A stretch of DNA of 64,000 nucleotides from Sphingobacterium daejeonense. GTDB lineage: Bacteria > Bacteroidota > Bacteroidia > Sphingobacteriales > Sphingobacteriaceae. Of this stretch, positions 34,143-44,688 are shown one piece after another. The DNA is taken from the NCBI RefSeq assembly GCF_901472535.1, contig NZ_LR590470.1, positions 1 through 64,000 of the forward strand. Direction: 5' to 3'. The translations under genes and the position numbers were made by a program. Numbering within the stretch: position 1 is the stretch's first letter; each line of letters starts with the position of its first letter. The notes under the pieces were generated by a model. That model was not told the origin of the DNA, did no database searches, and saw only the letters and a program-made list of their open reading frames with translations.

Positions 34143-35732
34143 ATGAAAGCCACATATATTGATTATAACGACACTAACAGTTTTTCCAAGACCTTAATAG
34201 CTTATCTCGGCCATAATGAAGCATTAGCTCCATTTTATGGCAATAAGCCTGATTACAATGGTTTTGGGGAACAGATGAGTAAGAAGAAGAATTTTGCTCA
34301 TCGAGAGCTGTTGACACAAGTATTAAGTGATCAATATGCGGATCTATTGGACACTTCGCCCGAAGTGGCTCAGAACATTATCCGATTAAAGGACGAAAAC
34401 ACTTATACGGTCACCACTGGCCATCAATTAAATATCTTCACAGGTCCCTTATATTTTATCTTCAAAATAGTTACTGCAATCAAATTGGCACAAGATCTCA
34501 AGGAAAAATTTCCTGACAAAGAATTTGTCCCTGTTTATTGGATGGCTACTGAGGATCATGACTTTGAGGAAATTAACCACACCCGCGTATTTGGCAAGAA
34601 GATTTCATGGGAAGTGGACAAACACGCGGCAACCGGAAGGATAAGCACGGACACGATTCGTGAAACTGTAAAGACCTATTGCAATACCTTTGGTTTATCT
34701 GAAAACGCCACAGAACTCACTAAATTGGTTGAGGAGGCGTATTTAAAAGGCAGAAGCTTGGCAGATGCAACCAGGGTCTTTGTCAATTCGTTATTCAAAC
34801 AATATGGCTTAATTATATTGGATGCTGACCGTAAAGAGCTGAAGAAGGTTTTTGCTCCGATAATGGAGGAGGATATTTTGAAAGAAAAAAGCTTTAAGGC
34901 CATTGAGCAAACTTCGGCTCAATTACTTGAAGCTGGATTTTCGACTCAAGTGCATGCTCGTGAGATCAATTTCTTTTATCTTACTGACGAATTCAGGGAG
35001 CGAATTGTTCATCTTGAAGATGGAAGGTTTGAGGTTTTGCACCAGGATTTGTTTTTTACTGAAGCAGAGCTCAAAAAAGAAATTCAGTCACATCCTGAGC
35101 GATTCAGCCCTAATGTGGTGATGAGGCCTATGTACGAAGAGGTGATATTGCCCAACCTTGCTTATATCGGTGGAGGAGCAGAAATCGTTTATTGGCTGCA
35201 ATTAAAAGCCAATTTTGATCAGTATAAGGTTCAATTTCCAATTTTGATTCCTCGAAATTCCGCCATGATTACAGATGATCAAATGGCAGGTAAAATATTT
35301 AGACTGGACTTTACCTTCAAGAGTATTTTTAAACCTTCAGAAACGTTAAAGAAAGATTACGTCAAACGGATTACGAAACACCGACTGAACTTGCATGATG
35401 AATGGATGGAGTTTAACTCTATCTTTGGTAAGATAAAATTAAGGGCCCATAAAATAGACCCCAGTCTTGGCCCTAGTACCGATGCCGTAAAAGCAAGGTT
35501 AAAGAAGGCTGTAAACAATCTCGAGAAAAAATTGCTCAAGGCCGAGAAAAGAAATCATGAAGATGCCTTGATTCAAATTGATAGGATAAAAGAAAAGCTG
35601 TTTCCAAAAGGGGCTTTGCAGGAACGGACCGAGAATTTTGCGGAATTATACCTGAAACATGGCACTGAATTGATCCCAGATTTGGTAAAAAGCTTTAATC
35701 CATTGGATTTCAAATTCACTATACTTTATTAA
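34143..35732 (+). CDS. bshC: Bacillithiol biosynthesis cysteine-adding enzyme BshC
   Basis: BshC adds cysteine to glucosaminyl-malate in the last step of bacillithiol synthesis. The 529-residue length fits. Typical segments are TVTTGHQLNIFTGPLYFIFKIVTAIKLA, FVPVYWMATEDHDFEEINHTRVFG, PNVVMRPMYEEVILPNLAYIGGGAEIVYWLQLK and a C-terminal coiled region with LKKAVNNLEKKLLKAEKR. The organism thus probably uses bacillithiol as a thiol buffer. The next gene starts one base after the stop. Confidence 0.93.
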   Translation: MKATYIDYNDTNSFSKTLIAYLGHNEALAPFYGNKPDYNGFGEQMSKKKNFAHRELLTQVLSDQYADLLDTSPEVAQNIIRLKDENTYTVTTGHQLNIFTGPLYFIFKIVTAIKLAQDLKEKFPDKEFVPVYWMATEDHDFEEINHTRVFGKKISWEVDKHAATGRISTDTIRETVKTYCNTFGLSENATELTKLVEEAYLKGRSLADATRVFVNSLFKQYGLIILDADRKELKKVFAPIMEEDILKEKSFKAIEQTSAQLLEAGFSTQVHAREINFFYLTDEFRERIVHLEDGRFEVLHQDLFFTEAELKKEIQSHPERFSPNVVMRPMYEEVILPNLAYIGGGAEIVYWLQLKANFDQYKVQFPILIPRNSAMITDDQMAGKIFRLDFTFKSIFKPSETLKKDYVKRITKHRLNLHDEWMEFNSIFGKIKLRAHKIDPSLGPSTDAVKARLKKAVNNLEKKLLKAEKRNHEDALIQIDRIKEKLFPKGALQERTENFAELYLKHGTELIPDLVKSFNPLDFKFTILY

Positions 35733-35733
35733 T

Positions 35734-36336
35734 ATGGACATGAAAGACCTGATAGGCAGTAATTTCTATAAGTATTATACCGAGAAAGCTTTATTGGATG
35801 ACTGTGATTTTGAGAAGTTGCTTCCCTATTTTGAGTTTCGTGAATTGTCTCACAATCAATTGATCTTACGTGCTGGCGAGGTATGTAAGCATTTTCTTTT
35901 TGTGGACGAGGGATTATTACAATTTGTTTCGCTTGATGAAAAGGGTGTTGAGCATATCCTGCAATTTGCGCCTGAGAACTGGCTGATGGCCGATCGTTCC
36001 AGCATGTATTTTGACGAGCCATCTCTATATTATATCAAAGCCATAGAGCCTAGTAAAGTTGTTTTTTTGCATCCAAACTTCTTTTCAGAAGCTGCAAAAT
36101 TGAGATTTGAGTTTTCCTTGTTTACAGAGAAGTCATTACAGCGAAGCATCTATTATCTTCAGCGCAGGATCAATTCCCTGCTAGCAATGACTGCCAAAGA
36201 GCGGTATTTAGAATTTATTGAGCTGTACCCAAATCTATTGTTACGGGTGCCTCAGTGGATGATTGCTTCGTATTTAGGTATTACTCCGGAAAGCTTGAGC
36301 CGGGTAAGGCGGGAGATTGCAAAAGATAGTTTTTAA
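35734..36336 (+). CDS. Crp/Fnr family transcriptional regulator
   Basis: A 200-residue regulator with an N-terminal cyclic-nucleotide-type sensor domain (ELSHNQLILRAGEVCKHFLFVDEGLLQFVSLDEKGVEHILQF) and a C-terminal helix-turn-helix (MIASYLGITPESLSRVRREI). No cysteine cluster of the Fnr type is visible. The ligand is unknown. It starts one base after bshC, hinting at cotranscription. Confidence 0.9.
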   Translation: MDMKDLIGSNFYKYYTEKALLDDCDFEKLLPYFEFRELSHNQLILRAGEVCKHFLFVDEGLLQFVSLDEKGVEHILQFAPENWLMADRSSMYFDEPSLYYIKAIEPSKVVFLHPNFFSEAAKLRFEFSLFTEKSLQRSIYYLQRRINSLLAMTAKERYLEFIELYPNLLLRVPQWMIASYLGITPESLSRVRREIAKDSF

Positions 36337-36350
36337 TAGCGGAGGTTTTC

Positions 36351-37265
36351 TTAATTGAAAACCTCAGCCATCATACATCTTGCGCTGCCACCACCGTATT
36401 TCTCAATACTGAATAATGGCGCATGGATTATTTTGCCATGTTGCTCTAATTGCTCTTTTTGTTCATCTTCTAAAGCCTCAAATGCTTGAGAGCTCATGCA
36501 GATAATGGGATCGCCCTCAATATTCTTGACCTCGAGAATATTTCCTGCAAAATGATTCATCTGATCTTCCGTAATGACAATGATATCTTTTCCGGTAGCC
36601 AATAATTTTGACTTTACAAGTTCTCTTTCTTCTTCAGTTCTTATAACCTCCAAACAGATCAAGCTGAAGTTCGTTCCTATCGACATCATGACGTTGGTAT
36701 GGTAGATGGGGTAGAAAAGGTCTCCTAATGTTTGTGTTGCATGAAACACTACCGGTTCATAGCCTTGGTCTTCGCAGAAGATATGAAACAACTCCTCATT
36801 TGCTCTATCTGACAAAGAGCAATAAGCAATTTTATTTACCCGATCCAAGATCATTGAACCAGTTCCCTCTAAGAATTTATTGTTTTCTTCCCAAGCGGTA
36901 TAATCTTGTGTTTTTTCAAAATGGATCCCGTTCATGTCCAATTTGCCCAAATAATTGAGTAAACGTTCATTTCTTCTGTTTTCGGCAAACATGGGATAAA
37001 TGATCGCCTTATTATGATGGAATGATATTACATTGTTAGGGAAAATACTATCTGGGGTATCTAATCTTCCTGGATCTTGGACAACAACGACCTTTATCCC
37101 TGCGGCTTTTAGGATATTCACAAAGTTGTCGAATTCAGTTACCGCGAGATCTGCCAATCTATCGGTTCTTTCGTTTTCTGCTTGAAAAAAATTGTTCACA
37201 GCAGTTTCTTCATTCCTTCTAAAATAGAAGGGTCTCACCATGAGGACTGTATTGGTCGTTTGCAT
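36351..37265 (-). CDS. ctlX: Amidinotransferase-fold hydrolase, CtlX-like
   Basis: Member of the guanidino-group modifying (pentein) superfamily, close to citrulline utilisation hydrolase CtlX. Features are VLMVRPFYFRRNEETAVNN, DPGRLDTPDSIFPNNVISFHH, LEGTGSMILDRVNKIAYCSLSDRA, YHTNVMMSIG (the catalytic His) and a C-terminal GGGSARCMMAEVF with the catalytic Cys. The start is at 37265 (MQTTNTVLM), which overlaps the upstream stop by one base (TAATG). Coupled with the neighbouring dimethylarginine-type enzyme, so the pair likely handles arginine or citrulline derivatives. Product specificity is inferred. Confidence 0.85.
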   Translation of the reverse strand: MQTTNTVLMVRPFYFRRNEETAVNNFFQAENERTDRLADLAVTEFDNFVNILKAAGIKVVVVQDPGRLDTPDSIFPNNVISFHHNKAIIYPMFAENRRNERLLNYLGKLDMNGIHFEKTQDYTAWEENNKFLEGTGSMILDRVNKIAYCSLSDRANEELFHIFCEDQGYEPVVFHATQTLGDLFYPIYHTNVMMSIGTNFSLICLEVIRTEEERELVKSKLLATGKDIIVITEDQMNHFAGNILEVKNIEGDPIICMSSQAFEALEDEQKEQLEQHGKIIHAPLFSIEKYGGGSARCMMAEVFN

Positions 37266-38179
37266 TATTTTCTTATTAGGGGTAAAGTAGAACAACGAAG
37301 TAAGCCTTCTTGTTTTCCGATTTCATGGTAAGGGATTTTCTCAACAATTATATTTTGCTCTCGCAGCCAATTGTTCAGCCGAGTAAAGTTCTTTTCACTA
37401 ACTACTACATTTGGGGATATGGAGAAAACATTGGAGAACATTTCATACATCTCATCCGCTGAGATTTGAAATAAGTTGTTTTCACCAAAAAGGTCTTTTA
37501 GAAAATCAACGTCTTCTTTTTTTCTGAATCCTCCTGGAAATATGATCGCTTTTTCTTCGCCAACAGGTTGAAAACAACAGTCCAGGTGCAAGGCATTTGC
37601 TCTTGGGTTTGTCATAGACTTGATTAGATCAAAATCTTTGACAATTTTATTCGGGAACTTTTCTTTAATAAATTCTACACCGGCTTTATTGGTCCTTGCG
37701 GTATTTATTTGAGAATAGTCTTCTCCGGAATAAGTTCCAATAAAAATATATTCTTTCCATAGGATTACATCTCCACCTTCCATATGTATATGTTCAGGAG
37801 CTGTAATTACTTTTTGGGGGTCGATTTGATCAATGATGTAAAGAATTGCTTCCCATTCTTTTGCTCTATCGGGGAGGATATTGGATTTGATGAAATAGTC
37901 GTCGATTACGAATCCTATATCTCTGGTAAATATCTGGTTCAGGTTTTCTATGGTTTCAGGGCGGTAAACTTCCACACCATATCTGTTTAACACATCTTTG
38001 AACGCTGTTAGTTCGAATACCATATCTGATTCACTGGGATATGTTCCTGCAAGGATGTGTTCTAATGATTTTGGGTCATAGGCTTCTTCGGCAGTAGGAG
38101 TGGGGCCATTGCTATTTGCTATTCCTAATATGACGGCAGACAGGCGGTTGGTTTCATTCCTAACGTTTAATTTAAGCAT
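37265..38179 (-). CDS. Amidinotransferase/dimethylarginine dimethylaminohydrolase family protein
   Basis: Second pentein-fold enzyme, 304 residues. Recognisable blocks are NETNRLSAVILGIANSNGPTP, QIFTRDIGFVIDDYFI, EHIHMEGGDVILWKEYIFIG, NALHLDCCFQPVG (His and neighbouring acidic residue of the active site) and a C-terminal GLLRCSTLPLIR with the catalytic Cys. These match the DDAH/arginine deiminase branch. The true substrate could be arginine, a methylated arginine or a related guanidine. First gene of the pair. A near-consensus AATCTTTG lies about 33 nt upstream. Confidence 0.85.
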   Translation of the reverse strand: MLKLNVRNETNRLSAVILGIANSNGPTPTAEEAYDPKSLEHILAGTYPSESDMVFELTAFKDVLNRYGVEVYRPETIENLNQIFTRDIGFVIDDYFIKSNILPDRAKEWEAILYIIDQIDPQKVITAPEHIHMEGGDVILWKEYIFIGTYSGEDYSQINTARTNKAGVEFIKEKFPNKIVKDFDLIKSMTNPRANALHLDCCFQPVGEEKAIIFPGGFRKKEDVDFLKDLFGENNLFQISADEMYEMFSNVFSISPNVVVSEKNFTRLNNWLREQNIIVEKIPYHEIGKQEGLLRCSTLPLIRK

Positions 38180-38656
38180 ACATTTATAAATTGATTCAGG
38201 CCTAAATTAGCAAAGATTCCTATTTTAAATATAATGATAAAAATTATTGTAAATATTTAATATTAAGTCCTTTAATGCTAAAATAAAGGTATCAAAGATT
38301 GGTAGTTTAATGCAGAAAATTAAATGTTTTGGGGGATTTATTGCCGTTTTTTTAATACCTAGGTCAAATTGTTGAGTCGTATCTATGTGTTCTGATGTTG
38401 TATAATTTTGTTCATTTAAAATAAATGAAAGGATTCGCTACTACAATGCTAAATTATTGAGGGAATTATTGTTTGTAATTCAAAAAAGTATGCAATCGAT
38501 TGATGTGTTAATAAAAGTTTTTCAACTGATGGTGTCCATTAAAATTACCTTTAAAAACCGTATCTTTGCACATCTAAATTTTTGAATAGGAATTCTATTT
38601 AAATATTATGGATAACAGATAGTTAATCAGTCTCAAAAGTTACAATCAATACGAAA
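38180..38656. other. Intergenic stretch with gcvP promoter candidate
   Basis: AT-rich divergent region of 477 bp. A perfect -7 box TATCTTTG lies at 38561-38568, predicting a gcvP leader of about 85 nt. A 21-codon ATG frame (38311-38376) has no supporting evidence. I looked for and did not see a glycine riboswitch-like pattern. No strong hairpins. Confidence 0.5.
38561..38568 (+). promoter_or_regulatory. Candidate -7 box TATCTTTG of gcvP
   Basis: Perfect TANNTTTG; no clear TTTG at the -33 position. Confidence 0.5.
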
Positions 38657-41530
38657 ATGAGTAACGTATTTTACCAAGAAAAATTTGAGGATCGTCATAA
38701 TGGTCCTAGCTCTGCCCAAGTAGAGGAAATGTTAAACGTGCTTGGTGTTGGGTCAGTAGATGAACTGATCGAGCAGACCGTTCCTGCACAAATCCGCAAG
38801 AAACAAGCTTTAAATCTTCCTCCAGCGCTTAGCGAAGTTGCTTATTTGGAAAAAATCGCTCAAATAGCAGAAAAAAACAAGGTTTTCAAGTCGTATATCG
38901 GTCAAGGATATAATGATGTAATCCTTCCAGGAGTTATTCAACGTAATGTTTTCGAGAATCCAGGATGGTATACACAATATACACCATACCAAGCTGAAAT
39001 CGCTCAAGGACGTCTTCAAGCATTATTAAACTTCCAAACAATGGTTTCGGACTTAACAGGTTTGGAAATCGCGAATGCATCCTTATTGGATGAGGCTACT
39101 GCAGCAGCAGAAGGTATGTTTATGCTGTACAGCACTCGTAAGAATAAAGATGCTAATGTCTTCTTGGTTACTCCAAATGTTTACCCTCAAACTTTAGACG
39201 TTTTACAAACTAGAGCTGTTCCATTTGGTGTTGAGATCCGTGTTGCTGACCTAACAGTCGAAAATCTGACTGACGATGTGTTTGCAACATTTGTACAATA
39301 TCCAGCTGCCGACGGTACTGTAAATGACTATAAAGAATTTGCTGCATATGCTCATGATAAAGATATCACGGTTTGTGTGGCTACAGATTTAATGTCTTTG
39401 GCATTATTGACGCCTCCAGGAGAATGGGGTGCTGATGTTGTGGTAGGTAACTCACAACGCTTTGGTGTACCAATGGGATTTGGTGGACCTCACGCAGCAT
39501 TTTTCGCTACTAAAGATAGCTACAAACGTAATATTCCAGGAAGAATCATTGGCGTAACTTCTGATTCGAACGGTGAATATGCATTGCGTATGGCCTTACA
39601 GACACGTGAACAACATATTCGTAGAGATAAAGCTTCTTCCAACATCTGTACTGCTCAAGCTCTATTGGCTATTATGGCATCATTCTACGCTGTATATCAT
39701 GGTCCTCAAGGCATCAAAAATATTGCTCAGCGCATCAACGATCTGACCAAACTGACTGATAAAGCTATTCAAGCATTAGGATACAAACAAGTAAATAAAT
39801 CTTACTTTGATACTCTTCGTTTTGAATTAGGTGAAGAAGTTGGTGGATTGAAAAGTGAAGCTTTGAACAATGAAGTAAATTTCTTCTACCAAGATGGTAC
39901 TGTAGGAATTTCAATCGATGAAACAACAACTTTTGAAGATATCCAGACTATTGTTAAGGTATTTGCTAAAATCAAAGGAAAATCTGCTAATGATGTAGAT
40001 TTGGAATCATTGGTTAAGGAGATCGGTACTTCTATTCCTGAGGAATTGGAAAGATCTTCAGAATACTTAACCCACCCTGTATTTAACAGCTACCACTCAG
40101 AAAGTGAGATGCTACGTTATATCAAGTCTCTTGAGGCAAAAGATCTTTCTTTGTGTCATTCTATGATTCCTTTGGGATCATGTACAATGAAATTGAATGC
40201 AACAACAGAGATGGTTCCTGTGACTTGGGCACGTTTTGGAGGCTTGCATCCATTTGCGCCAGCTGACCAAACAGGAGGATATATGCAATTGATCAATGAA
40301 TTAAACGATTGGTTGTGTGAGATTACTGGTTTTGCTAAGATGTCATTCCAACCAAACTCAGGTGCTCAAGGTGAATATGCTGGATTAATGGTAATCCGTG
40401 CTTATCACCATAGCCGTGGTGACTTTGAGAGAAACATCTGTTTGATTCCTGCTTCTGCGCATGGTACAAACCCAGCTTCTGCATCGATGGCAGGATTAAA
40501 AGTTGTGGTTGTTAAATGTGACGAACGAGGAAATATTGATGTTGAGGATTTAAGAGCGAAAGCAACTGAGCATGCTGCTCACTTAAATTCATTAATGGTT
40601 ACTTATCCATCTACTCACGGTGTATTTGAGGAGCCTATTATTGAGATCTGTAATATCATACATGAAAATGGTGGTCAGGTATATATGGACGGTGCAAATA
40701 TGAATGCTCAGGTAGGCTTGACAAGTCCTGGATTTATCGGAGCTGACGTTTGTCACTTAAACTTGCACAAGACATTCTGTATTCCACATGGTGGTGGTGG
40801 TCCAGGTATGGGTCCTATCGGTGTAGCGGAACACTTGGTTCCTTTCTTGCCTAACCATGAGATTATAGAGATTTCAGGAGAAGAAGGTATCTCTGCAGTT
40901 TCTGCTGCTCCATTTGGTTCTGCTTCAATTTTAGTTATTTCTCATGCATATATCGCTATGATGGGTGCTGAAGGATTAACCAATGCAACCAAAACAGCAA
41001 TCTTGAACGCAAATTATATTAAAGCTCGTTTAGAGCAACACTACCCAGTATTATATGCTGGTGCGAATGGTCGTTGTGCACACGAGATGATTTTGGATTG
41101 TCGTGCCTTCAAAAATGCCGGAATCGAAGTTGCCGATATCGCTAAGCGTTTAATGGACTATGGTTTCCATGCTCCAACTGTTTCATTCCCTGTTGCTGGT
41201 ACCTTAATGGTTGAGCCAACGGAGTCTGAGTCTAAAGCAGAGTTAGACAGGTTCTGTGATGCATTGATCGCTATCCGTTCTGAAATTGCTGCGGTTGAAA
41301 GTGGTGATGCTGATCAAAAAGACAATGTCTTGAAAAATGCTCCACACACTGCAAGAGTAGTAACTGCAGACGAATGGGACAGACCATATTCACGTCAAAC
41401 TGCTGCTTATCCTATTGAGTACTTAAGAGTCAACAAATTCTGGCCTTCAGTAGGTCGTGTTAATGATTCTCAAGGTGACAGAACATTGATCTGTTCATGT
41501 CCTCCAATGGAAGCATACGCAGAGATTTAA
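38657..41530 (+). CDS. gcvP: Glycine dehydrogenase (decarboxylating), P protein
   Basis: GcvP decarboxylates glycine and passes the aminomethyl group to the lipoyl H protein. The 957-residue single-chain form contains both halves. Landmarks are [15 protein letters not shown] at the N-terminus, [14 protein letters not shown], the middle [30 protein letters not shown], and the PLP-binding [18 protein letters not shown] with Lys705. A terminator follows. It is unlinked to gcvT (opposite strand, about 12 kb away). Confidence 0.97.
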   Translation: MSNVFYQEKFEDRHNGPSSAQVEEMLNVLGVGSVDELIEQTVPAQIRKKQALNLPPALSEVAYLEKIAQIAEKNKVFKSYIGQGYNDVILPGVIQRNVFENPGWYTQYTPYQAEIAQGRLQALLNFQTMVSDLTGLEIANASLLDEATAAAEGMFMLYSTRKNKDANVFLVTPNVYPQTLDVLQTRAVPFGVEIRVADLTVENLTDDVFATFVQYPAADGTVNDYKEFAAYAHDKDITVCVATDLMSLALLTPPGEWGADVVVGNSQRFGVPMGFGGPHAAFFATKDSYKRNIPGRIIGVTSDSNGEYALRMALQTREQHIRRDKASSNICTAQALLAIMASFYAVYHGPQGIKNIAQRINDLTKLTDKAIQALGYKQVNKSYFDTLRFELGEEVGGLKSEALNNEVNFFYQDGTVGISIDETTTFEDIQTIVKVFAKIKGKSANDVDLESLVKEIGTSIPEELERSSEYLTHPVFNSYHSESEMLRYIKSLEAKDLSLCHSMIPLGSCTMKLNATTEMVPVTWARFGGLHPFAPADQTGGYMQLINELNDWLCEITGFAKMSFQPNSGAQGEYAGLMVIRAYHHSRGDFERNICLIPASAHGTNPASASMAGLKVVVVKCDERGNIDVEDLRAKATEHAAHLNSLMVTYPSTHGVFEEPIIEICNIIHENGGQVYMDGANMNAQVGLTSPGFIGADVCHLNLHKTFCIPHGGGGPGMGPIGVAEHLVPFLPNHEIIEISGEEGISAVSAAPFGSASILVISHAYIAMMGAEGLTNATKTAILNANYIKARLEQHYPVLYAGANGRCAHEMILDCRAFKNAGIEVADIAKRLMDYGFHAPTVSFPVAGTLMVEPTESESKAELDRFCDALIAIRSEIAAVESGDADQKDNVLKNAPHTARVVTADEWDRPYSRQTAAYPIEYLRVNKFWPSVGRVNDSQGDRTLICSCPPMEAYAEI

Positions 41531-41553
41531 TAGATTTCTGCATACATATTCAT

Positions 41554-41590
41554 AAAGCCTTTGCTCTATTTTTGAGCAAAGGCTTTTTTC
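41554..41590 (+). terminator. Terminator after gcvP
   Basis: Stem AAGCCTTTGCTC with GAGCAAAGGCTT and a T-rich loop, then TTTTT. Located 24 nt past the stop. Confidence 0.85.
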
Positions 41591-41659
41591 ATTTTAGGGA
41601 TGTGGAAAGAGTCCTATAAGTTTTTCTTATTTTAGGTTTTCAAACAACAACATTAGAAC

Positions 41660-42412
41660 ATGAAAACCTATATTTCTATCCTCATTATCTTTAGTTTTCT
41701 TTTTTTAGGTATCCAATTTGCGGTAGCTCAGCAGAAACTTTTTCAATTTGGTGTTGAAAAGAGTTTTGATGAATCCATTTTGAATGGCAAAGGAAAGGGC
41801 AAGCCTATTCAATGGTTTGATGTTAACACTTCTGATACGACTTGGAAGGCGAAGGGCAAATTGCTGCAGAACAGTGGTAATCCGATTGGTGTTGTAAGGT
41901 CGGAGAAGATGTATGAGAATTTTATTATGCACGTTGAGTGGCGTCATTTGGAGAAGGGGGGTAATTCGGGGATTTTTGTGTGGTGTGATGCTAAAGCTGA
42001 CCCTAATTCCAGGCTGCCAATGGGAATGGAAGTGCAGATGTTGGAGTTGGATTGGGTGAACCAGCATGCTGTTAATGGACAACAACAGCCCATTGCTTAT
42101 GTCCATGGGGAGTTGTTTGGTGCTGGAGGAATGACCGCATCGCCAGATAATCCAAGGGGAGTGCGCAGCAAATCGCTGGAGAACAGATGTCTTGGTGTTG
42201 GAGAATGGAACAAGTATACGGTTGTATGCGTTGATGGAACTGTGAAACTCGCTGTAAATGGAAAATTTGTAAACAGCATCCGCCTTGCATCTAAGCGTAA
42301 AGGCTATCTTTGTTTAGAGGCGGAAGGTGCAAAAATGGAGTTTAGAAACTTACAGATCATTGAACTGGAACCGGGAATGGATCGACCAGAATTTGTTGTA
42401 GATGCCTTATAG
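41660..42412 (+). CDS. Secreted DUF1080 (3-keto-disaccharide hydrolase) protein
   Basis: DUF1080 proteins have a concanavalin-like beta-sandwich; members hydrolyse 3-keto-glycosides. The 250-residue product has a signal peptide ([20 protein letters not shown]) and the family blocks [53 protein letters not shown] and [22 protein letters not shown], ending [21 protein letters not shown]. Substrate not known. It precedes the amidase gene by 20 nt. Confidence 0.9.
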   Translation: MKTYISILIIFSFLFLGIQFAVAQQKLFQFGVEKSFDESILNGKGKGKPIQWFDVNTSDTTWKAKGKLLQNSGNPIGVVRSEKMYENFIMHVEWRHLEKGGNSGIFVWCDAKADPNSRLPMGMEVQMLELDWVNQHAVNGQQQPIAYVHGELFGAGGMTASPDNPRGVRSKSLENRCLGVGEWNKYTVVCVDGTVKLAVNGKFVNSIRLASKRKGYLCLEAEGAKMEFRNLQIIELEPGMDRPEFVVDAL

Positions 42413-42432
42413 CAGAAATTAATTAATTTTTA

Positions 42433-43257
42433 ATGATGATAAAAAGATACTTAGTTTATTTTACTGTTGCCTTAGCACTTAGCTCTTGTGGGGGTGGAAA
42501 GTATGCTAGCACAGAGAAAATTTATAAGAAGAAAGCGAAAGACTTTTCTGAAGTTTATAAGGAAGCGCCTGTAAAAGGGCAGTTGGAAAGAGTTAATACC
42601 AATAATAAGGAATGGATTGCTTCGACAAATTTTGGTGTTAGAAAGCCAAATTATGTTATGATCCATCATACTGCACAGAAAGATTTGGATCAAACGGTGA
42701 GAACCTTTCATAATGAAAAGGTTGGTGTTAGCTCACATTATGTGATTGGTCGAGATGGGAAAGTGGTCCAAATGGTGAATGATCTATACCGTGCTCATCA
42801 TGCTGGTTTAGGCCGTTGGGGCAATGATACCGACATGAACTCATCATCTATTGGGATAGAACTGGACAATAATGGAATCAGTGATCCATGGCCAGAGGTT
42901 CAGATCAATGCCTTGGTTCAATTGTTGGCTTATTTGAAAGAAACTTATAAAATCCCTCAGGCAAACTTTATCGGCCATATGGACTATGCTCCAACGCGGA
43001 AGAATGATCCTTCACGATTCCCGTGGAAGATTTTAGCTGAAAAGGGTTTTGGATATTGGTATGATGATGTTTTGGAGAATCCGCCTATTGGATTTGATCC
43101 GAAGATTGCATTAAGAGTTATAGGCTATGACGTAAAGAATTTAGATGCTGCGATTAAAGGGTTTAAGCATCACTATACTCAGATGGATGTGAGCAGTGCG
43201 ACCTTAACTGAGCATGATCTGAAGATTCTGTATTCAGTCCTTAAAAAGTATTTATAA
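42433..43257 (+). CDS. N-acetylmuramoyl-L-alanine amidase (amidase_2) lipoprotein
   Basis: Zinc amidase that cleaves between MurNAc and the L-Ala of the stem peptide. The 274-residue protein has a lipobox (ALSSCGGG, Cys about 19), so it is probably outer-membrane anchored. The catalytic domain shows MIHHTAQKDLDQTVRTFHN, VSSHYVIGRDGKVVQMVND, AHHAG, NSSSIGIELDN and FIGHMDYAPTRKNDPSRFPW, with the His and Lys/Asp ligands of the AmpD fold. A C-terminal helical domain follows from about 215. It may serve in murein recycling. Confidence 0.92.
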   Translation: MMIKRYLVYFTVALALSSCGGGKYASTEKIYKKKAKDFSEVYKEAPVKGQLERVNTNNKEWIASTNFGVRKPNYVMIHHTAQKDLDQTVRTFHNEKVGVSSHYVIGRDGKVVQMVNDLYRAHHAGLGRWGNDTDMNSSSIGIELDNNGISDPWPEVQINALVQLLAYLKETYKIPQANFIGHMDYAPTRKNDPSRFPWKILAEKGFGYWYDDVLENPPIGFDPKIALRVIGYDVKNLDAAIKGFKHHYTQMDVSSATLTEHDLKILYSVLKKYL

Positions 43258-43290
43258 TAGAAAGGGGCAAATAAAATTTTGCCCCTTTCT
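43258..43290. terminator. Bidirectional terminator between convergent genes
   Basis: AGAAAGGGGCAAA and TTTGCCCCTTTCT arms around a short AT loop; A-rich left and T-rich right ends. It can serve the amidase gene and the convergent gene at 43304. Confidence 0.85.
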
Positions 43291-43303
43291 ATTTGATATA
43301 TTC

Positions 43304-44617
43304 TTATACTGTTTTTACGAATTTCTCGTCATAGTTTTCGATATCCACGATATATCTATTGTTGATTAGGAAGTCAAACAAAGGTTTAGCTTCTTCGGCT
43401 ACAGGGAGATTTTTGGTGGTTATAATTTTATCTGATTTTTTGTCCAGATAAGGGTATGCATATAGCTTCACGTTTTTACTGAACATCCCTGAGATATAGC
43501 TTAGGAGTTCGTTTGTGTAGTTTTCTTTGTTGTAATTATCGGTGTTGAAGATATTCTTCAAATTGGCCGTATTTGTTGCGATGCCGACATGCTTTGGTTT
43601 GAAAGTCTGAACGAACTCTGCCAAGTGGTTGTTCCTTCTGAAGTTTGAAACCAAGATATTGTTTCCTGTGGAACATAGGTATTCTGCACGTTCGGCGAAA
43701 TAGATCAAATCTTCATTGGATATATTGGTGTTTTCATCCAGAACATTCCCCATCAGTACCTCAATCAGCACAACCGTGTTTTCTGGAACTGCCTTTGTAT
43801 TTTTTAAGAACTCCTCGACAGCGAGGTTAAAGAGATCAAAGTTAGGATTTGATTTCTGGCGGTATTTGGTGCGCAGGATGATGATGTTCTTTTTGTATAG
43901 ATAGTCTTTTATCTGTGCTGCTTTTCCATCAGGTTTGAAGATGGCAGCTTTGGAGAATCCTTTTGCGATTAAATACAGGTTCAACAGGCGTTCATTTGCC
44001 TTTTCAAACAATGGGCCTGAAACTTTCACCAGGTCGATTTCCACAGAACCTACTGATAGGTTGTCGACAAGAGATTCGATCATTGTCTGTGGGTTCTCTG
44101 AGTAGTAATATGCTGCAAAAACTAGATTTACCCCTAATATCCCCAATACTTTGGTCTGCAATCTATTGTCACTGTCCAATAGCCTTACGTGGATAATGAT
44201 ATCGTTTGTAGGGCCGCCGACTTCATGTTGGAATCTGATTCCTATCCATCCATGAGGTTCGTTAGTTTTAGTGAAGTTAAGGGTTGTTACGGTATCGGCA
44301 AAAGCGAAGAATGTTTTACTGCAGTATTTTTCACCATGAAGGCGTTCTGTTAGCAGGTTGTATTCATGGTCAAGCATTTTTGTGAGCCTTGTTCTGCTCA
44401 CATATCTTCCTGAATCTTCTACTCCATAGATTGCGTCACTGAAGGCCATGTCATAAGCTGACATTGTCTTCGCAATGGTTCCGGATGCGGCACCTGCTTC
44501 GAAGAAATTGCGGGCGACTTCCTGTCCTGCTCCGATTTCTGCAAAAGTCCCGTAAATATCAGGATTAAGGTTAATTTTTAACGCTTTTCGCTTGGTTTCG
44601 TAAATTTCTCTTGCCAT
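43304..44617 (-). CDS. Conserved Bacteroidota protein of unknown function
   Basis: A 437-residue soluble protein starting MAREIYETKRKALKINLNPDIYGTF. The run IGAGQEVARNFFEAGAASGTIAKTMSAYD and the later SRTRLTKMLDHEYNLLTERL look strongly conserved, and I recall close homologues across Bacteroidota that carry inconsistent names (for example nicotinate-nucleotide adenylyltransferase). I see no HxGH or other motif that supports that name. No signal peptide or membrane segment. Start placed at 44617, where a -7 box precedes the ATG; a longer frame to 44644 would include the box. Function unknown. Confidence 0.85.
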   Translation of the reverse strand: MAREIYETKRKALKINLNPDIYGTFAEIGAGQEVARNFFEAGAASGTIAKTMSAYDMAFSDAIYGVEDSGRYVSRTRLTKMLDHEYNLLTERLHGEKYCSKTFFAFADTVTTLNFTKTNEPHGWIGIRFQHEVGGPTNDIIIHVRLLDSDNRLQTKVLGILGVNLVFAAYYYSENPQTMIESLVDNLSVGSVEIDLVKVSGPLFEKANERLLNLYLIAKGFSKAAIFKPDGKAAQIKDYLYKKNIIILRTKYRQKSNPNFDLFNLAVEEFLKNTKAVPENTVVLIEVLMGNVLDENTNISNEDLIYFAERAEYLCSTGNNILVSNFRRNNHLAEFVQTFKPKHVGIATNTANLKNIFNTDNYNKENYTNELLSYISGMFSKNVKLYAYPYLDKKSDKIITTKNLPVAEEAKPLFDFLINNRYIVDIENYDEKFVKTV

Positions 44618-44621
44618 GCGG

Positions 44622-44629
44622 CAAAGATA
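44622..44629 (-). promoter_or_regulatory. Candidate -7 box TATCTTTG, leaderless geometry
   Basis: Reverse-strand TATCTTTG ends 4 nt before the ATG at 44617 (spacer CCGC). Predicts transcription from the A of the start codon. Confidence 0.55.
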
Positions 44630-44688
44630 CGAAAACAGCGTCAATTATTGTGTAAAGAGGGAAGTATAAAGAATAAAGTTAGGCAAGG

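Noticed and set aside
38180..38656. Glycine riboswitch ahead of gcvP
   Set aside because: I found no tandem aptamer-like conserved segments. The leader from the predicted promoter is only about 85 nt.
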